From the NCBI RefSeq assembly GCF_017464355.1, contig NZ_JAFUAG010000003.1, positions 1 through 64,000 of the forward strand: a stretch of 64,000 nucleotides of DNA, written 5' to 3'. Below, in pieces: positions 31,900 to 39,916 of this stretch (positions within the stretch are counted from its first letter, which is position 1; each line of letters opens with the position of its first letter). The position numbers and the translations under genes are program-made. Below the pieces are notes generated by a model. The model worked only from the letters and a program-made list of their open reading frames with translations. It was not told where the DNA came from and made no database searches. Source of the stretch: Ruminococcus sp. (lineage in GTDB: Bacteria > Bacillota > Clostridia > Oscillospirales > Ruminococcaceae).

Positions 31900-33153
31900 T
31901 CATCTGCGGCGGATATCAGCCCCCACCGACTCCAGCACCCGTTCTATCTGCTCGTACCCTCTGTCGATGAAATGCACATTACCCACCGAAGATGTTCCCT
32001 CGGCTCCCAGTGCCGCTACCGCCAGGGCTGCGCCGCCTCTCAGGTCATGGGCCCGCAGGCTCGCCCCGCAAAGCTTTTTCACACCCTGTATCACAGCCGT
32101 CCTGCCCGACACCTTTATGTCAGCCCCCATGCGTACAAGTTCGTCCACATGGCAGTACCTGCTCTCGAAAATATTTTCAACTATCATGCTGCTGCCCTGT
32201 GCCGTAGCCAGCGCCGCCATTACCACCGCCTGCGCGTCGGTAGGGAAGCCCGGGTAGGGCATGGTCCTTATGACCCGCACAGCCCTCAGCGGTCTGCTGC
32301 AGCTTATGAATATCCTGCCCTCGGGACAGTACACCCCTGCGCCCATTTCCTCGAACACAGCCGTTACCGCCCTGACGTCTTCACAGCGCACGCCCAGCAG
32401 CCCCAGCTCGCCCCCTGTGGCAGCCGCAGCCGCCATGTAGGTCGCAGCAGCTATCCTGTCGGGCATGACCTCATATTCGCACCCATGGAGCTTTTTCACG
32501 CCCCGTATGCGAATGGTGCTGCACCCCGCGCCCTTTATGTCAGCGCCGCAGCAGTTCAGAAAATCTGCCAGGTCCTTTATCTCAGGTTCTCTGGCGGCAT
32601 TGCGCAGGAGAGTTTCCCCACTGGCGCAGGCTGCTGCCAGCATGACGTTCTCGGTGGCGCCCACCGACGGGAAAGGCAGGTCTATCACCGCACCCTTAAG
32701 TCCCCTGGGACAGCTGCAGCTTATCCGCCCATGTTCCTCGGTCATTCTGACACCCAGCTGTTTCAGGGCAGCCAGATGCATATCTATGGGCCTGGGACCC
32801 AGCTCACAGCCACCGGGGTAGCTAAGCTCGCATTTTCCTGTTCTTCCCAGTACAGCCCCGAGAAAAACTATGGAGCTTCTCATCTCCCGCATAAGCTCCT
32901 CGCTTATCCGCCAGCCCGCCGCATCAGCTGAGTCTGTCACGACCCTGCCCCCGCGGAAGCTGCATTTGCAGCCCAGTTCATTAAGTATCCTGCAGGCGGC
33001 AAAAACGTCCGTAAGCTCGGGGCAGCGTCTAAGCACCGTTTTGCCCTCCGCCAGCAGGCAGCCTGCCAGCAGGGGCAGCGCACTGTTCTTCGCCCCCTGC
33101 ACCTTTATCTCGCCGCACAGCCGTTTTCCGCCATTTATGATAAGCCTCTGCAT
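31900..33153 (-). CDS. murA: UDP-N-acetylglucosamine 1-carboxyvinyltransferase
   Basis: MurA transfers enolpyruvate from PEP to UDP-GlcNAc, the first committed step of wall synthesis. The 417-residue protein starts MQRLIINGGKRLCGEIKVQG with the conserved AKNSALP. The active-site loop holds Cys116 (YPGGCELGPRPIDMHL), matching Cys115 of the E. coli enzyme, so it is expected to be fosfomycin sensitive. The C-terminal parts include GFPTDAQAVVMA and NIFESRY. ATG at 33153 is chosen because AAGGGGCGGGG lies just before it; an upstream TTG frame overlaps that site. It lies between an unknown membrane protein gene and ftsQ. Confidence 0.95.
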   Translation of the reverse strand: MQRLIINGGKRLCGEIKVQGAKNSALPLLAGCLLAEGKTVLRRCPELTDVFAACRILNELGCKCSFRGGRVVTDSADAAGWRISEELMREMRSSIVFLGAVLGRTGKCELSYPGGCELGPRPIDMHLAALKQLGVRMTEEHGRISCSCPRGLKGAVIDLPFPSVGATENVMLAAACASGETLLRNAAREPEIKDLADFLNCCGADIKGAGCSTIRIRGVKKLHGCEYEVMPDRIAAATYMAAAAATGGELGLLGVRCEDVRAVTAVFEEMGAGVYCPEGRIFISCSRPLRAVRVIRTMPYPGFPTDAQAVVMAALATAQGSSMIVENIFESRYCHVDELVRMGADIKVSGRTAVIQGVKKLCGASLRAHDLRGGAALAVAALGAEGTSSVGNVHFIDRGYEQIERVLESVGADIRRR

Positions 33154-33214
33154 AAGCCCCGCCCCTTTTTTCAAAGTATGACTTATCTTATGCAGCGGCC
33201 CCCGCTTTTGTTAA

Positions 33215-34162
33215 TCAGCCGTTTATGTGAACGGTGACATTATCCGATATGAACAGGAAAGCGGGCAGGCAGGGAACATACACGTTTCTTGCGATACGCT
33301 TTTTAGCCCCCGAGGTGGAAAGCACCATGCCCGTCACACACTCGTCCAGCTCTTCATCTGTCATATCAGCCACATTTATCATCATTTCTATCTTGACGTC
33401 CTTGCCTGTAAAGCCCTCGATAGTATCACCGATGACCTTGCCGCTGCCCTCCTTGGTGGCAGCCCTGGCAGTGGAGGTCACATAGCACACCTTGTCGGTA
33501 TACTTTTTGGGAACGTGTACCGCCTCATACTGGGGTATAGTAACCTCAAAGGGAGAAGAGTTCTGCACATGGACAGTCATCTCTATGACCCTGTAGCTCT
33601 CGTTTTTCTCGGAGGAGAAAGCCTCGGGGCTATACACCGAATAATTCGACAGCGCAAAGGACTTGAACTCGGTCATGCCCATTTCCGCAAAGATATTTCT
33701 GCCATAGTCCACCTCGGTCTTCTCGGTGGTGCTGTTCATCAGCGGCGGCAGGAAAAGCAGTGCGCAGCCCAGCAGCACCAGCGCCACGGTTATCCATATA
33801 ATGACCTTCTTGCGCTCAACGTAAGATGAACCCACCTTGACGCCCTGGTGCAGTGCATCGGGGGCTTTCTTTGTGGTATCCTTCTTCGGTATGAAGCTGT
33901 CCTCGGGGTCGCCCTCCTCGGCGTGCCTTGCCTTTATCTTCTGCTCGGCACCCTCATACTTGGTGCTGGCCGCCCCGAATCTTGTCTGTTTGGAATATCT
34001 GCTGTCGGAGAATATCTCATCTGCCGCAGCATTTATACCCGAGCTGCTTTTGTACCCCGGGTCTCTCAGGCTTTTGAGGTCCACAGTATCAGGCACTTTC
34101 AGGCTGTCCATAGAAGCAGCACCGTGTGAACGCTTGGTCTGTAAAGTCTTATCTATTGCCAA
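33215..34162 (-). CDS. Unknown single-pass membrane protein in the dcw cluster
   Basis: I do not recognise this 315-residue protein. Residues 1-117 are polar, charged and probably disordered and cytoplasmic. Residues about 118-140 are a membrane segment (VIIWITVALVLLGCALLFLPP). The outer part (145-315) is a mixed beta-rich domain (FAEMGMTEFKSFALSNYSVY, YRVIEMTVHVQNSSPFEVTI, CYVTSTARAATKEGSG). Its bitopic shape resembles FtsQ- and FtsL-type divisome proteins. It sits between murG and murA with short gaps, which suggests a role in septal wall synthesis. Two cysteines in the outer domain could pair. Function is inferred from position only. Confidence 0.75.
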   Translation of the reverse strand: MAIDKTLQTKRSHGAASMDSLKVPDTVDLKSLRDPGYKSSSGINAAADEIFSDSRYSKQTRFGAASTKYEGAEQKIKARHAEEGDPEDSFIPKKDTTKKAPDALHQGVKVGSSYVERKKVIIWITVALVLLGCALLFLPPLMNSTTEKTEVDYGRNIFAEMGMTEFKSFALSNYSVYSPEAFSSEKNESYRVIEMTVHVQNSSPFEVTIPQYEAVHVPKKYTDKVCYVTSTARAATKEGSGKVIGDTIEGFTGKDVKIEMMINVADMTDEELDECVTGMVLSTSGAKKRIARNVYVPCLPAFLFISDNVTVHING

Positions 34163-34201
34163 ATCTTCTCATTCCTTATATTTTTACTTGTATACTTCTC
34201 T

Positions 34202-35341
34202 TTACTTCTTCTTTTTCTTGATGAGGGGCTCAAGGCAGCCCATTATGCGCTCTTTGGTATCCTTGATGTGGAGCGCCGCAGCCTTTTCGGAGCATTCTTT
34301 CATCTTGTCGGGGTGGTCGAGGTAATCCTTTACTGCCCCGATGAATTTTTCTTCTGTCAGATCTTTTTCTTCTATGACCACACCTGCCCCTGCGTTCTGC
34401 AGGACCATTCCGTTGTGGTACTGGTGGTTCTCAGCCACCCAGGGCGAGGGTATCAGCACCGAACATCTGCCCAGCGCTTCTATCTCTGCCAGCGAAGCCG
34501 CACCGCACCTTGATATTATCAGGTCGCAGGCAGCCATAGCATTGGGCATATCCACATAGCTGTCCGCCCGCAGATGATCGCTGCCCCTGAGCTTTATGCC
34601 CATTTTCTCGCAGTCGTCGATATAATTTGCGTAATCCTTATAGGTGCCGTAGGAGTGGATATGATAGACCTCCACGCCCTCCTTCTGGTACCATTTGAAA
34701 AGCTTCATGATATTCTCGTTGAGAACCTTTGAACCCAGGCTGCCCCCCGCAGAAAGCACTACCTTTGCATCAAGGGGTATGCCCAGCTTTTTCCTGGCCT
34801 CCTCCTTTGATATCCTGCCGAAGCCCCCTCTTACGGGGAGCCCCGTTACCACGCATTTTTTTGCATTGGGGAAATTCTTCCTTGACTCTTCCACCGTCAT
34901 CATGACCACATCGACTTTCTTTGAAAGCAGCTTGTTGGTCACGCCTGCGAAAGCGTTCTGCTCATGCACCGCAGTGGGTATGCCCATTTTAGCGGCCGCC
35001 CTTACTATAGGTCCGCTGACATATCCCCCTGTGCCGATGACCAGATCGGGTCTGAAGCCCTTGATTATCTCCTTGCTGCGGCTGCCCGACTTTGCCAGGT
35101 ACACCGCCGCCCTGAGGTTCCTCCTGATATTCTCAGCGTTTATCTGCCTCTGGAAGCCCTCTATCTTCAGGGGCTCGAATTTGTAGCCCGCCTTCGGGAC
35201 AAGCTTGGCCTCCAGCTTTTCGGGGTTTCCTGCGAAGCATATCTCCGCATCGGGGTAGTTTTCCTTGATGATCTCAGCGATAGCCAGTGCAGGGTTAACG
35301 TGCCCCGCGGTGCCGCCGCCTGCCAGCAATACCTTCAACAT
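34202..35341 (-). CDS. murG: Lipid II synthase MurG
   Basis: MurG adds GlcNAc from UDP-GlcNAc to lipid I on the inner membrane face. The 379-residue GT28 enzyme begins with the glycine loop LLAGGGTAGHVNPALAIAE, has DLVIGTGGYVSGPIV, HEQNAFAGVTNK, VLSAGGSLGSKVLNE and the UDP-binding site IISRCGAASLAEIEALG with IPSPWVAENHQYHN. The C-terminus is a run of lysines. It has its own promoter (35388-35416), placed just after a terminator, and probably starts the transcript murG - membrane protein - murA - ftsQ. Confidence 0.96.
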   Translation of the reverse strand: MLKVLLAGGGTAGHVNPALAIAEIIKENYPDAEICFAGNPEKLEAKLVPKAGYKFEPLKIEGFQRQINAENIRRNLRAAVYLAKSGSRSKEIIKGFRPDLVIGTGGYVSGPIVRAAAKMGIPTAVHEQNAFAGVTNKLLSKKVDVVMMTVEESRKNFPNAKKCVVTGLPVRGGFGRISKEEARKKLGIPLDAKVVLSAGGSLGSKVLNENIMKLFKWYQKEGVEVYHIHSYGTYKDYANYIDDCEKMGIKLRGSDHLRADSYVDMPNAMAACDLIISRCGAASLAEIEALGRCSVLIPSPWVAENHQYHNGMVLQNAGAGVVIEEKDLTEEKFIGAVKDYLDHPDKMKECSEKAAALHIKDTKERIMGCLEPLIKKKKK

Positions 35342-35387
35342 ACCAATATACCTCTTTTAAAATATAATTATTTCAGTTTATCATACT

Positions 35388-35416
35388 ATTATACACTATT
35401 ATTGTTAATAAAACAA
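35388..35416 (-). promoter_or_regulatory. Promoter of the murG operon
   Basis: TTGTTT (35411-35416) and TATAAT (35388-35393) are separated by 17 bp. Confidence 0.65.
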
Positions 35417-35454
35417 CCCCTTTTGTTGAACAGTTAACAAAATATAGCAAAACA

Positions 35455-35480
35455 GCGCCTGCGGCCGAAGACGCAGGCGC
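35455..35480 (-). terminator. Terminator inside the dcw cluster
   Basis: GCGCCTGCG/CGCAGGCGC arms are followed on the minus strand by TGTTTTG. It separates the mraZ-ftsW-lipoprotein transcript from murG. Confidence 0.8.
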
Positions 35481-35488
35481 ACAGTTCA

Positions 35489-36211
35489 TCAGTAAAAATC
35501 TATGCTGTCGGGGTCACGCTCCACAGGCTCAGCCTTATAGGAAGCGGTGATGTTTTTGTACTCGACATCATCAAAAACCTTGGCTGAAAGGTCGTCCTTG
35601 TAGTCCTCGCTGTCCGAACCTATGCCGCCGATGATCTTGCCGTCGGCCACTGTGAACATAGTTTCAAAGGCCCCGGCTCTGACCCAGCTGACCAGTGCCA
35701 CAGGGGTGCCGTTGTTGTAAGCATCTGTCAGGCAGGGTATCTTGCCTATATTGAAGCCCCTCACAGGCTTGCCCTCGCAGAACAGCTGTATGAATTCATT
35801 CTCACCTGCTGCCGTGTTCGTTACTATGTATACATAGCAGTCTGACAGCTCCGCCTTCTTGCCGTGGTCGGAAACGTAAAGAGGCAGAGGGTCACTGTAT
35901 GCCAGGTCCTCAGCGGGAGTGCCGATGCCCTCCTCCTCCGCCACCCAGCCGTTTTCTCCCTCAACGAAGAGAAATTTGTTCATCAGGGTGATATCATTTT
36001 CGATACCTGCGGCATCGGGCAGAACATCATCAAGGGTCAGGGCGCTTTCCTCCCCGCCCTTGTCAGTACTATTTTCAGCCGCAGCAGAGCTTGCTGTGGT
36101 TTCGGCCGTACTGCTTTCTTCGGCTGCACTGCTTTTTTCGGAAGTATCGCTGCAGCCCGCAGCCGTGAGCATGACCGAGGTGATGAGCGCGAAAACAAAA
36201 AACTTTTTCAT
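35489..36211 (-). CDS. Unknown lipoprotein inside the dcw cluster
   Basis: This 240-residue lipoprotein has a signal peptide and lipobox TAAGC with Cys20, then a Ser/Ala/Glu/Thr-rich tether (residues 22-58). The folded part (60-240) contains LDDVLPDAAGIENDITLMNKFL, DCYVYIVTNTAAGENEFIQLF and FETMFTVADGKIIGGIGSDS; I do not recognise a family. The gene lies 24 bp after ftsW and before a terminator, so it is co-transcribed with wall-synthesis genes. A role in monitoring or supporting septal synthesis outside the membrane is possible but not shown. Confidence 0.72.
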   Translation of the reverse strand: MKKFFVFALITSVMLTAAGCSDTSEKSSAAEESSTAETTASSAAAENSTDKGGEESALTLDDVLPDAAGIENDITLMNKFLFVEGENGWVAEEEGIGTPAEDLAYSDPLPLYVSDHGKKAELSDCYVYIVTNTAAGENEFIQLFCEGKPVRGFNIGKIPCLTDAYNNGTPVALVSWVRAGAFETMFTVADGKIIGGIGSDSEDYKDDLSAKVFDDVEYKNITASYKAEPVERDPDSIDFY

Positions 36212-36235
36212 GGATATACCCCCGTTCTATACCTG

Positions 36236-37468
36236 CTATTTCTTTATGTGTCCCTGACGGGAAATGTTCAGCAGTATGCCCATTTCCGCCAGCTGTATTA
36301 TCAGCGCCGTTCCGCCGTAGCTGAAAAACGGCAGCGATATACCTGTGTTGGGGAAGCTGTTTGAAGCCACCATTATATTCAGGAAAGCCTGCAGGCCTAT
36401 CTGTATGGTTATGCCTGCCGCCACCAGCATACCGAAACGGTCCTTTGCGTTTGCCGCAATGTAGAAACCTCTCAGCACGAAGATAACGAAAAGCACCACT
36501 ACCACCAGGGCGCCCACAAAGCCCAGCTCCTCGCAGATTATAGCGAATACGAAGTCGTTCTGCGCCTCGGGCAGGTAGAGGAACTTCTGCCTTGATTCAC
36601 CGAAGCCCAGGCCGAACCAGCCTCCCGAGCCTATGGCCACCAGGGAGTTGTAGGTCTGCCAGGTGGAGTTCTGTATATCGCCCTCAGGGTTTTTCCAGCC
36701 GTTTATTCTCTCCTGTATATAGGAGAATTTTCCTGCCAGTATCAGCAGCAGGAGCAGCAGCGCTGCCACCAGTGCCAGCACGCCTATGAATTTCCAAAAG
36801 GTCTTGGCGGGCATACCGCTGACGAACATCATGCTGACGCCGATGACGCCTATTATCAGCACCGCCGAAAGGTGTCTCTGCAGACCCAGCACGATAACGG
36901 TAAGACCCATGATGACAGTAAAGGGCACCACGCAGAATTTCCAGTTATCAAACTTTGGGAAGTTTACCGCCATGATGTAGGCGAAGATCACGATGAATGC
37001 GACCTTCAGCAGCTCCGACGGCTGGAACTGGACGAAGCCCAGGTCTATCCATCGGCTTGCGTCCGCCGTGGCAGACCCGAAGAAAGCCGCATATATACAA
37101 GCCCCGTACATGACGATATAGAACAGGTAGCAGATCGCCGTGTTCTGAAAAAAGTGGTAATCCAGCGCCGAAACGAAAAGCATGACGCATATGCCTATGC
37201 CCGCGAAAAGCAGCTGCTTCTTCGCATAGAAATAGCCGTCCCCCGCATCGTTGAGTCCCCAGGCGTAGGAGGCCGAGAACATCATCAGCACCCCGAAGCC
37301 CAGCAGTACCATTATCAGTATAAGAAACGGCATATCCACACCGTTGCGTATGGACTTGAAATTGAAGTTCAGTTTCTTTCTTGCCTGTGCCACGGGCTGC
37401 CGCGCGAGCAGCCTGTTATTCAGTGTAAGACCGCCGTCACGGTCACGGTATATACCCTTGTCAGCCAT
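36236..37468 (-). CDS. ftsW: Septal peptidoglycan polymerase FtsW (SEDS family)
   Basis: SEDS proteins polymerise glycan strands from lipid II together with a class B PBP. The 410-residue protein has about ten membrane segments after a 45-residue cytoplasmic start. Family motifs include LMMFSASYAWG, DASRWIDLGFVQFQPSELLKVAF, LGLQRHLSAVLI, GLGFGESRQKFLYLPEAQNDFVFAIICEELG and NTGISLPFFSYGGTALI. The putative catalytic Asp is in AQNDFVFA. It could be either FtsW or SpoVE; the dcw location favours division. The start ATG has GGAGG 8 bases upstream. It lies between the mraY-like gene and a lipoprotein gene. Confidence 0.93.
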   Translation of the reverse strand: MADKGIYRDRDGGLTLNNRLLARQPVAQARKKLNFNFKSIRNGVDMPFLILIMVLLGFGVLMMFSASYAWGLNDAGDGYFYAKKQLLFAGIGICVMLFVSALDYHFFQNTAICYLFYIVMYGACIYAAFFGSATADASRWIDLGFVQFQPSELLKVAFIVIFAYIMAVNFPKFDNWKFCVVPFTVIMGLTVIVLGLQRHLSAVLIIGVIGVSMMFVSGMPAKTFWKFIGVLALVAALLLLLLILAGKFSYIQERINGWKNPEGDIQNSTWQTYNSLVAIGSGGWFGLGFGESRQKFLYLPEAQNDFVFAIICEELGFVGALVVVVLFVIFVLRGFYIAANAKDRFGMLVAAGITIQIGLQAFLNIMVASNSFPNTGISLPFFSYGGTALIIQLAEMGILLNISRQGHIKK

Positions 37469-37498
37469 TAATGCTGTTCCTCCATTCGGTATGGCAGG

Positions 37499-38512
37499 CT
37501 ATATGACCAGCCTTGCCTCATATATGCTGTAAGCCGCCGCCCCAATGCAGAAAAGTGCCTGCGCCGCCGTCATCACCGCCATTATCCTGCTGTCTGTCCA
37601 GCCGATGTTCCTCAGGTGTTCATGAACGGCTGCGCCCTTGAGCAGCAGCTTCTTTTTTCTCTTGAATACCGCCCGCTGCAGTACATACGCAGCAAGCTCC
37701 GCCAGCGGTACCGCACAGGCGAAAAGCACTGCGCCGTGCAGGCCTGTTACAGCCAGTATACCGCACATCAGCCCTCCCATGAACAGCCCGCCTGACTGCC
37801 CCGTGAAAAGCTTTGAGGGCTTCATGCCCCATATGAGGTACCCCGCACAGCTTCCCGCTGCGCAAAGGCATAAAAGTCTTGTATCTTCCCGCCGACCGTC
37901 ACCGAAGGCTGCGGAAAGCCCCAGATATCCCACGAACATGACCATGGCGCAAAGCCCGTCAACTCCCGTGGAATGTATGCCGTGCTGACAGTCGCAGCAC
38001 TCTGCGGCAGTTATCAGCACTGTCATCAGCAGGGCGTTCAGCGGCACCGCCGCCATACCAAGGTCGATATAGCCCCACCTGAAAGGCAGCAGCAGCATAT
38101 CGCAGCTGTACCCGAAAAGCTCCATAAGCTCGGCAAAGCAAATGCTCAGCACCAGCTTTATCATCAGGCGGTAGCGGCTTTTTATGCCTATGCCCCGCCT
38201 TACATCTCTGTCGTAGTCCTCTGCCAGCCCCACCGCTGTCAGCAGGCCCGTGAACATTATTATGCACACCAGCCCCGTCAGCTGACGGCTGTCAAGGCCG
38301 CTTACCGCAGCCGCCGCAAAGCAGGCTATGACAAAGTTTATGAACATAAGCGCCCCGCCTCCCCTGGGCTCTGAGCCGTCCTGTCTGAAACGGTCGCCTA
38401 TGTATATCTCAAATTTTCCCGTCTTCATACTGCGGAAGAGGGGTATCATCAGCCGCCCCAGCAGCCCGCCCACGGCCAGCTGCAAGGCAAACAGGATAAA
38501 TGTCAGCTTCAC
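37499..38512 (-). CDS. Degenerate MraY-family membrane protein
   Basis: MraY makes lipid I from UDP-MurNAc-pentapeptide and undecaprenyl phosphate. This 337-residue protein has about ten membrane segments and aligns along its length with MraY, and it sits exactly between murF and ftsW. However, key sites differ: the first Asp pair reads AEDYDRD, the Asn-Leu-Thr-Asp-Gly block reads GIHSTGVDGLC, the Mg-binding Gly-Asp block reads FTGQSGG, and the HHH motif reads HEHLRNIGW. The GTG start overlaps the murF stop by 4 bp. Either activity is changed or lost and another MraY exists elsewhere, or this lineage uses a divergent site. Confidence 0.75.
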   Translation of the reverse strand: MKLTFILFALQLAVGGLLGRLMIPLFRSMKTGKFEIYIGDRFRQDGSEPRGGGALMFINFVIACFAAAAVSGLDSRQLTGLVCIIMFTGLLTAVGLAEDYDRDVRRGIGIKSRYRLMIKLVLSICFAELMELFGYSCDMLLLPFRWGYIDLGMAAVPLNALLMTVLITAAECCDCQHGIHSTGVDGLCAMVMFVGYLGLSAAFGDGRREDTRLLCLCAAGSCAGYLIWGMKPSKLFTGQSGGLFMGGLMCGILAVTGLHGAVLFACAVPLAELAAYVLQRAVFKRKKKLLLKGAAVHEHLRNIGWTDSRIMAVMTAAQALFCIGAAAYSIYEARLVI

Positions 38513-39873
38513 GCTTGCTTTATCGCCTCGTAAACTTCTTCCAGCTTCATGCCGCGGCTGCCCTTGAACAGCACAGCGTCACCCTCGCTGAGTATCTCTT
38601 TCAGGTAAGCCGCCAGCTCCTCGCGGCTGTCAAAATGTCTGGTGTTCTCCCTGTCGAAGCCCTTGTCGCAGGCACCCTCTATGTAATAGGCCGAGTTCTT
38701 GCCGAAGCACAGCAGCAGGTCTGTCTTCGAGTTCTTCACATATTCGCCCACTGTCCTGTGATACCTTGCGGAACCCTTGCCCAGCTCCAGCATATCTCCC
38801 AGCACAGCTATCCTCCTGCCCCGTACAGATATCTGGCTCAGCACCGAAAGGCTGGCCTTCATCGAATCGGGCGCAGCGTTGTAGCAGTCAAGCACATAGG
38901 TGCAGCCGCCCTTGCTGATGATGTTCTGCCTCATGCCCTCAGGCCTGAAATCAGCCAGACCTGCCAGTATGTCCTCGTTCTCCATGCCCAAGGCAGCACC
39001 CACACAGAAAGCGGCCAGCGCATTTTTTACATTGTGTTCGCCCAGGCAGTTTATCCTTGCGCAGAGCTTCTCGCGGTTGTAGTGTATGGTGAAGCTTATG
39101 CCCTTGCTGTCAGCAGCTATATCTGAGGCATAAACATCGCAGTCCTTTTTGGATACCGAGTAGTACCATACCTTTCTGTCGCCGTAGACCTGTGCCTTTG
39201 AAAGTATCCTGTCATCTCTCGAAAGTATCAGGGGCGCATCGGCGGAGGCACCGTCCAGTATCTCCATCTTGGCTTTCAGTATGCCCTCCTGGGAACCCAG
39301 ATTTTCAATATGCGAAACACCTATGTTCGTGATAACACATACAGTGGGCTTGCAGCTGGTGGACATTCTTGATATCTCGCCCTTGTGGTTCATGCCCATT
39401 TCTATAACAGCTGCCTTGTGGCTGCTGTCCAGCTCCAGCAGAGTTTTTGGCATACCCACCTCGTTGTTGTGGTTGGCCTCGGTCTTCAGTGTCTTGAAGC
39501 TTTTTGAAAGCACCGACCAGATCATTTCCTTGGTGGTGGTCTTGCCTACGCTTCCTGTAATGCCTACCAGCGGTATATCGAACCTGCTGCGGTAATATGA
39601 GGCTGCGTCCAGCAGTGCCTGCCTTGTGGAATCGACGATAAGGCACCTTGCCCCTGCCACGGGCCTTTCGGTAACAACTGCCACCGCACCCATTTCCATG
39701 GCCTTTGCCGCAAAATCATGTCCGTCGAAGTTCTCGCCCTTAAGTGCTATGAACAGCGAGCCCTCGGTTATAGTTCTGGTATCTGTGGAGATATCCTTCA
39801 CCTCCACATCAGCAGGGTAGCCGTAGCTTCCCCTCACCGCATTTATTACTTCAGAAAGCATTATCTTTTCCAT
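38509..39873 (-). CDS. murF: UDP-MurNAc-tripeptide D-Ala-D-Ala ligase
   Basis: MurF adds D-Ala-D-Ala to complete the pentapeptide precursor. The 454-residue Mur ligase shows the N-terminal substrate domain (VKDISTDTRTITEGSLFIALKG), the ATP loop GITGSVGKTTTKEM, EANHNNEVGMPKTLLEL, IEMGMNHKGEI, NIGVSHIENLGS and the C-terminal DCYNAAPDSMKASL. The start ATG has AGAGGTGG upstream. It is coupled to the mraY-like gene through a GTGA overlap and follows murE by 43 bp. Confidence 0.95.
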   Translation of the reverse strand: MEKIMLSEVINAVRGSYGYPADVEVKDISTDTRTITEGSLFIALKGENFDGHDFAAKAMEMGAVAVVTERPVAGARCLIVDSTRQALLDAASYYRSRFDIPLVGITGSVGKTTTKEMIWSVLSKSFKTLKTEANHNNEVGMPKTLLELDSSHKAAVIEMGMNHKGEISRMSTSCKPTVCVITNIGVSHIENLGSQEGILKAKMEILDGASADAPLILSRDDRILSKAQVYGDRKVWYYSVSKKDCDVYASDIAADSKGISFTIHYNREKLCARINCLGEHNVKNALAAFCVGAALGMENEDILAGLADFRPEGMRQNIISKGGCTYVLDCYNAAPDSMKASLSVLSQISVRGRRIAVLGDMLELGKGSARYHRTVGEYVKNSKTDLLLCFGKNSAYYIEGACDKGFDRENTRHFDSREELAAYLKEILSEGDAVLFKGSRGMKLEEVYEAIKQA

Positions 39874-39916
39874 TGCTTTACCACCTCTTGGAATTTTTCA
39901 CCGTCACCCGTACAGG

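Noticed and set aside
30601..32931. 776-codon plus-strand open frame opposite ftsQ and murA
   Set aside because: It arises from the repeat tail and codon bias on the other strand; both real genes have clear motifs.
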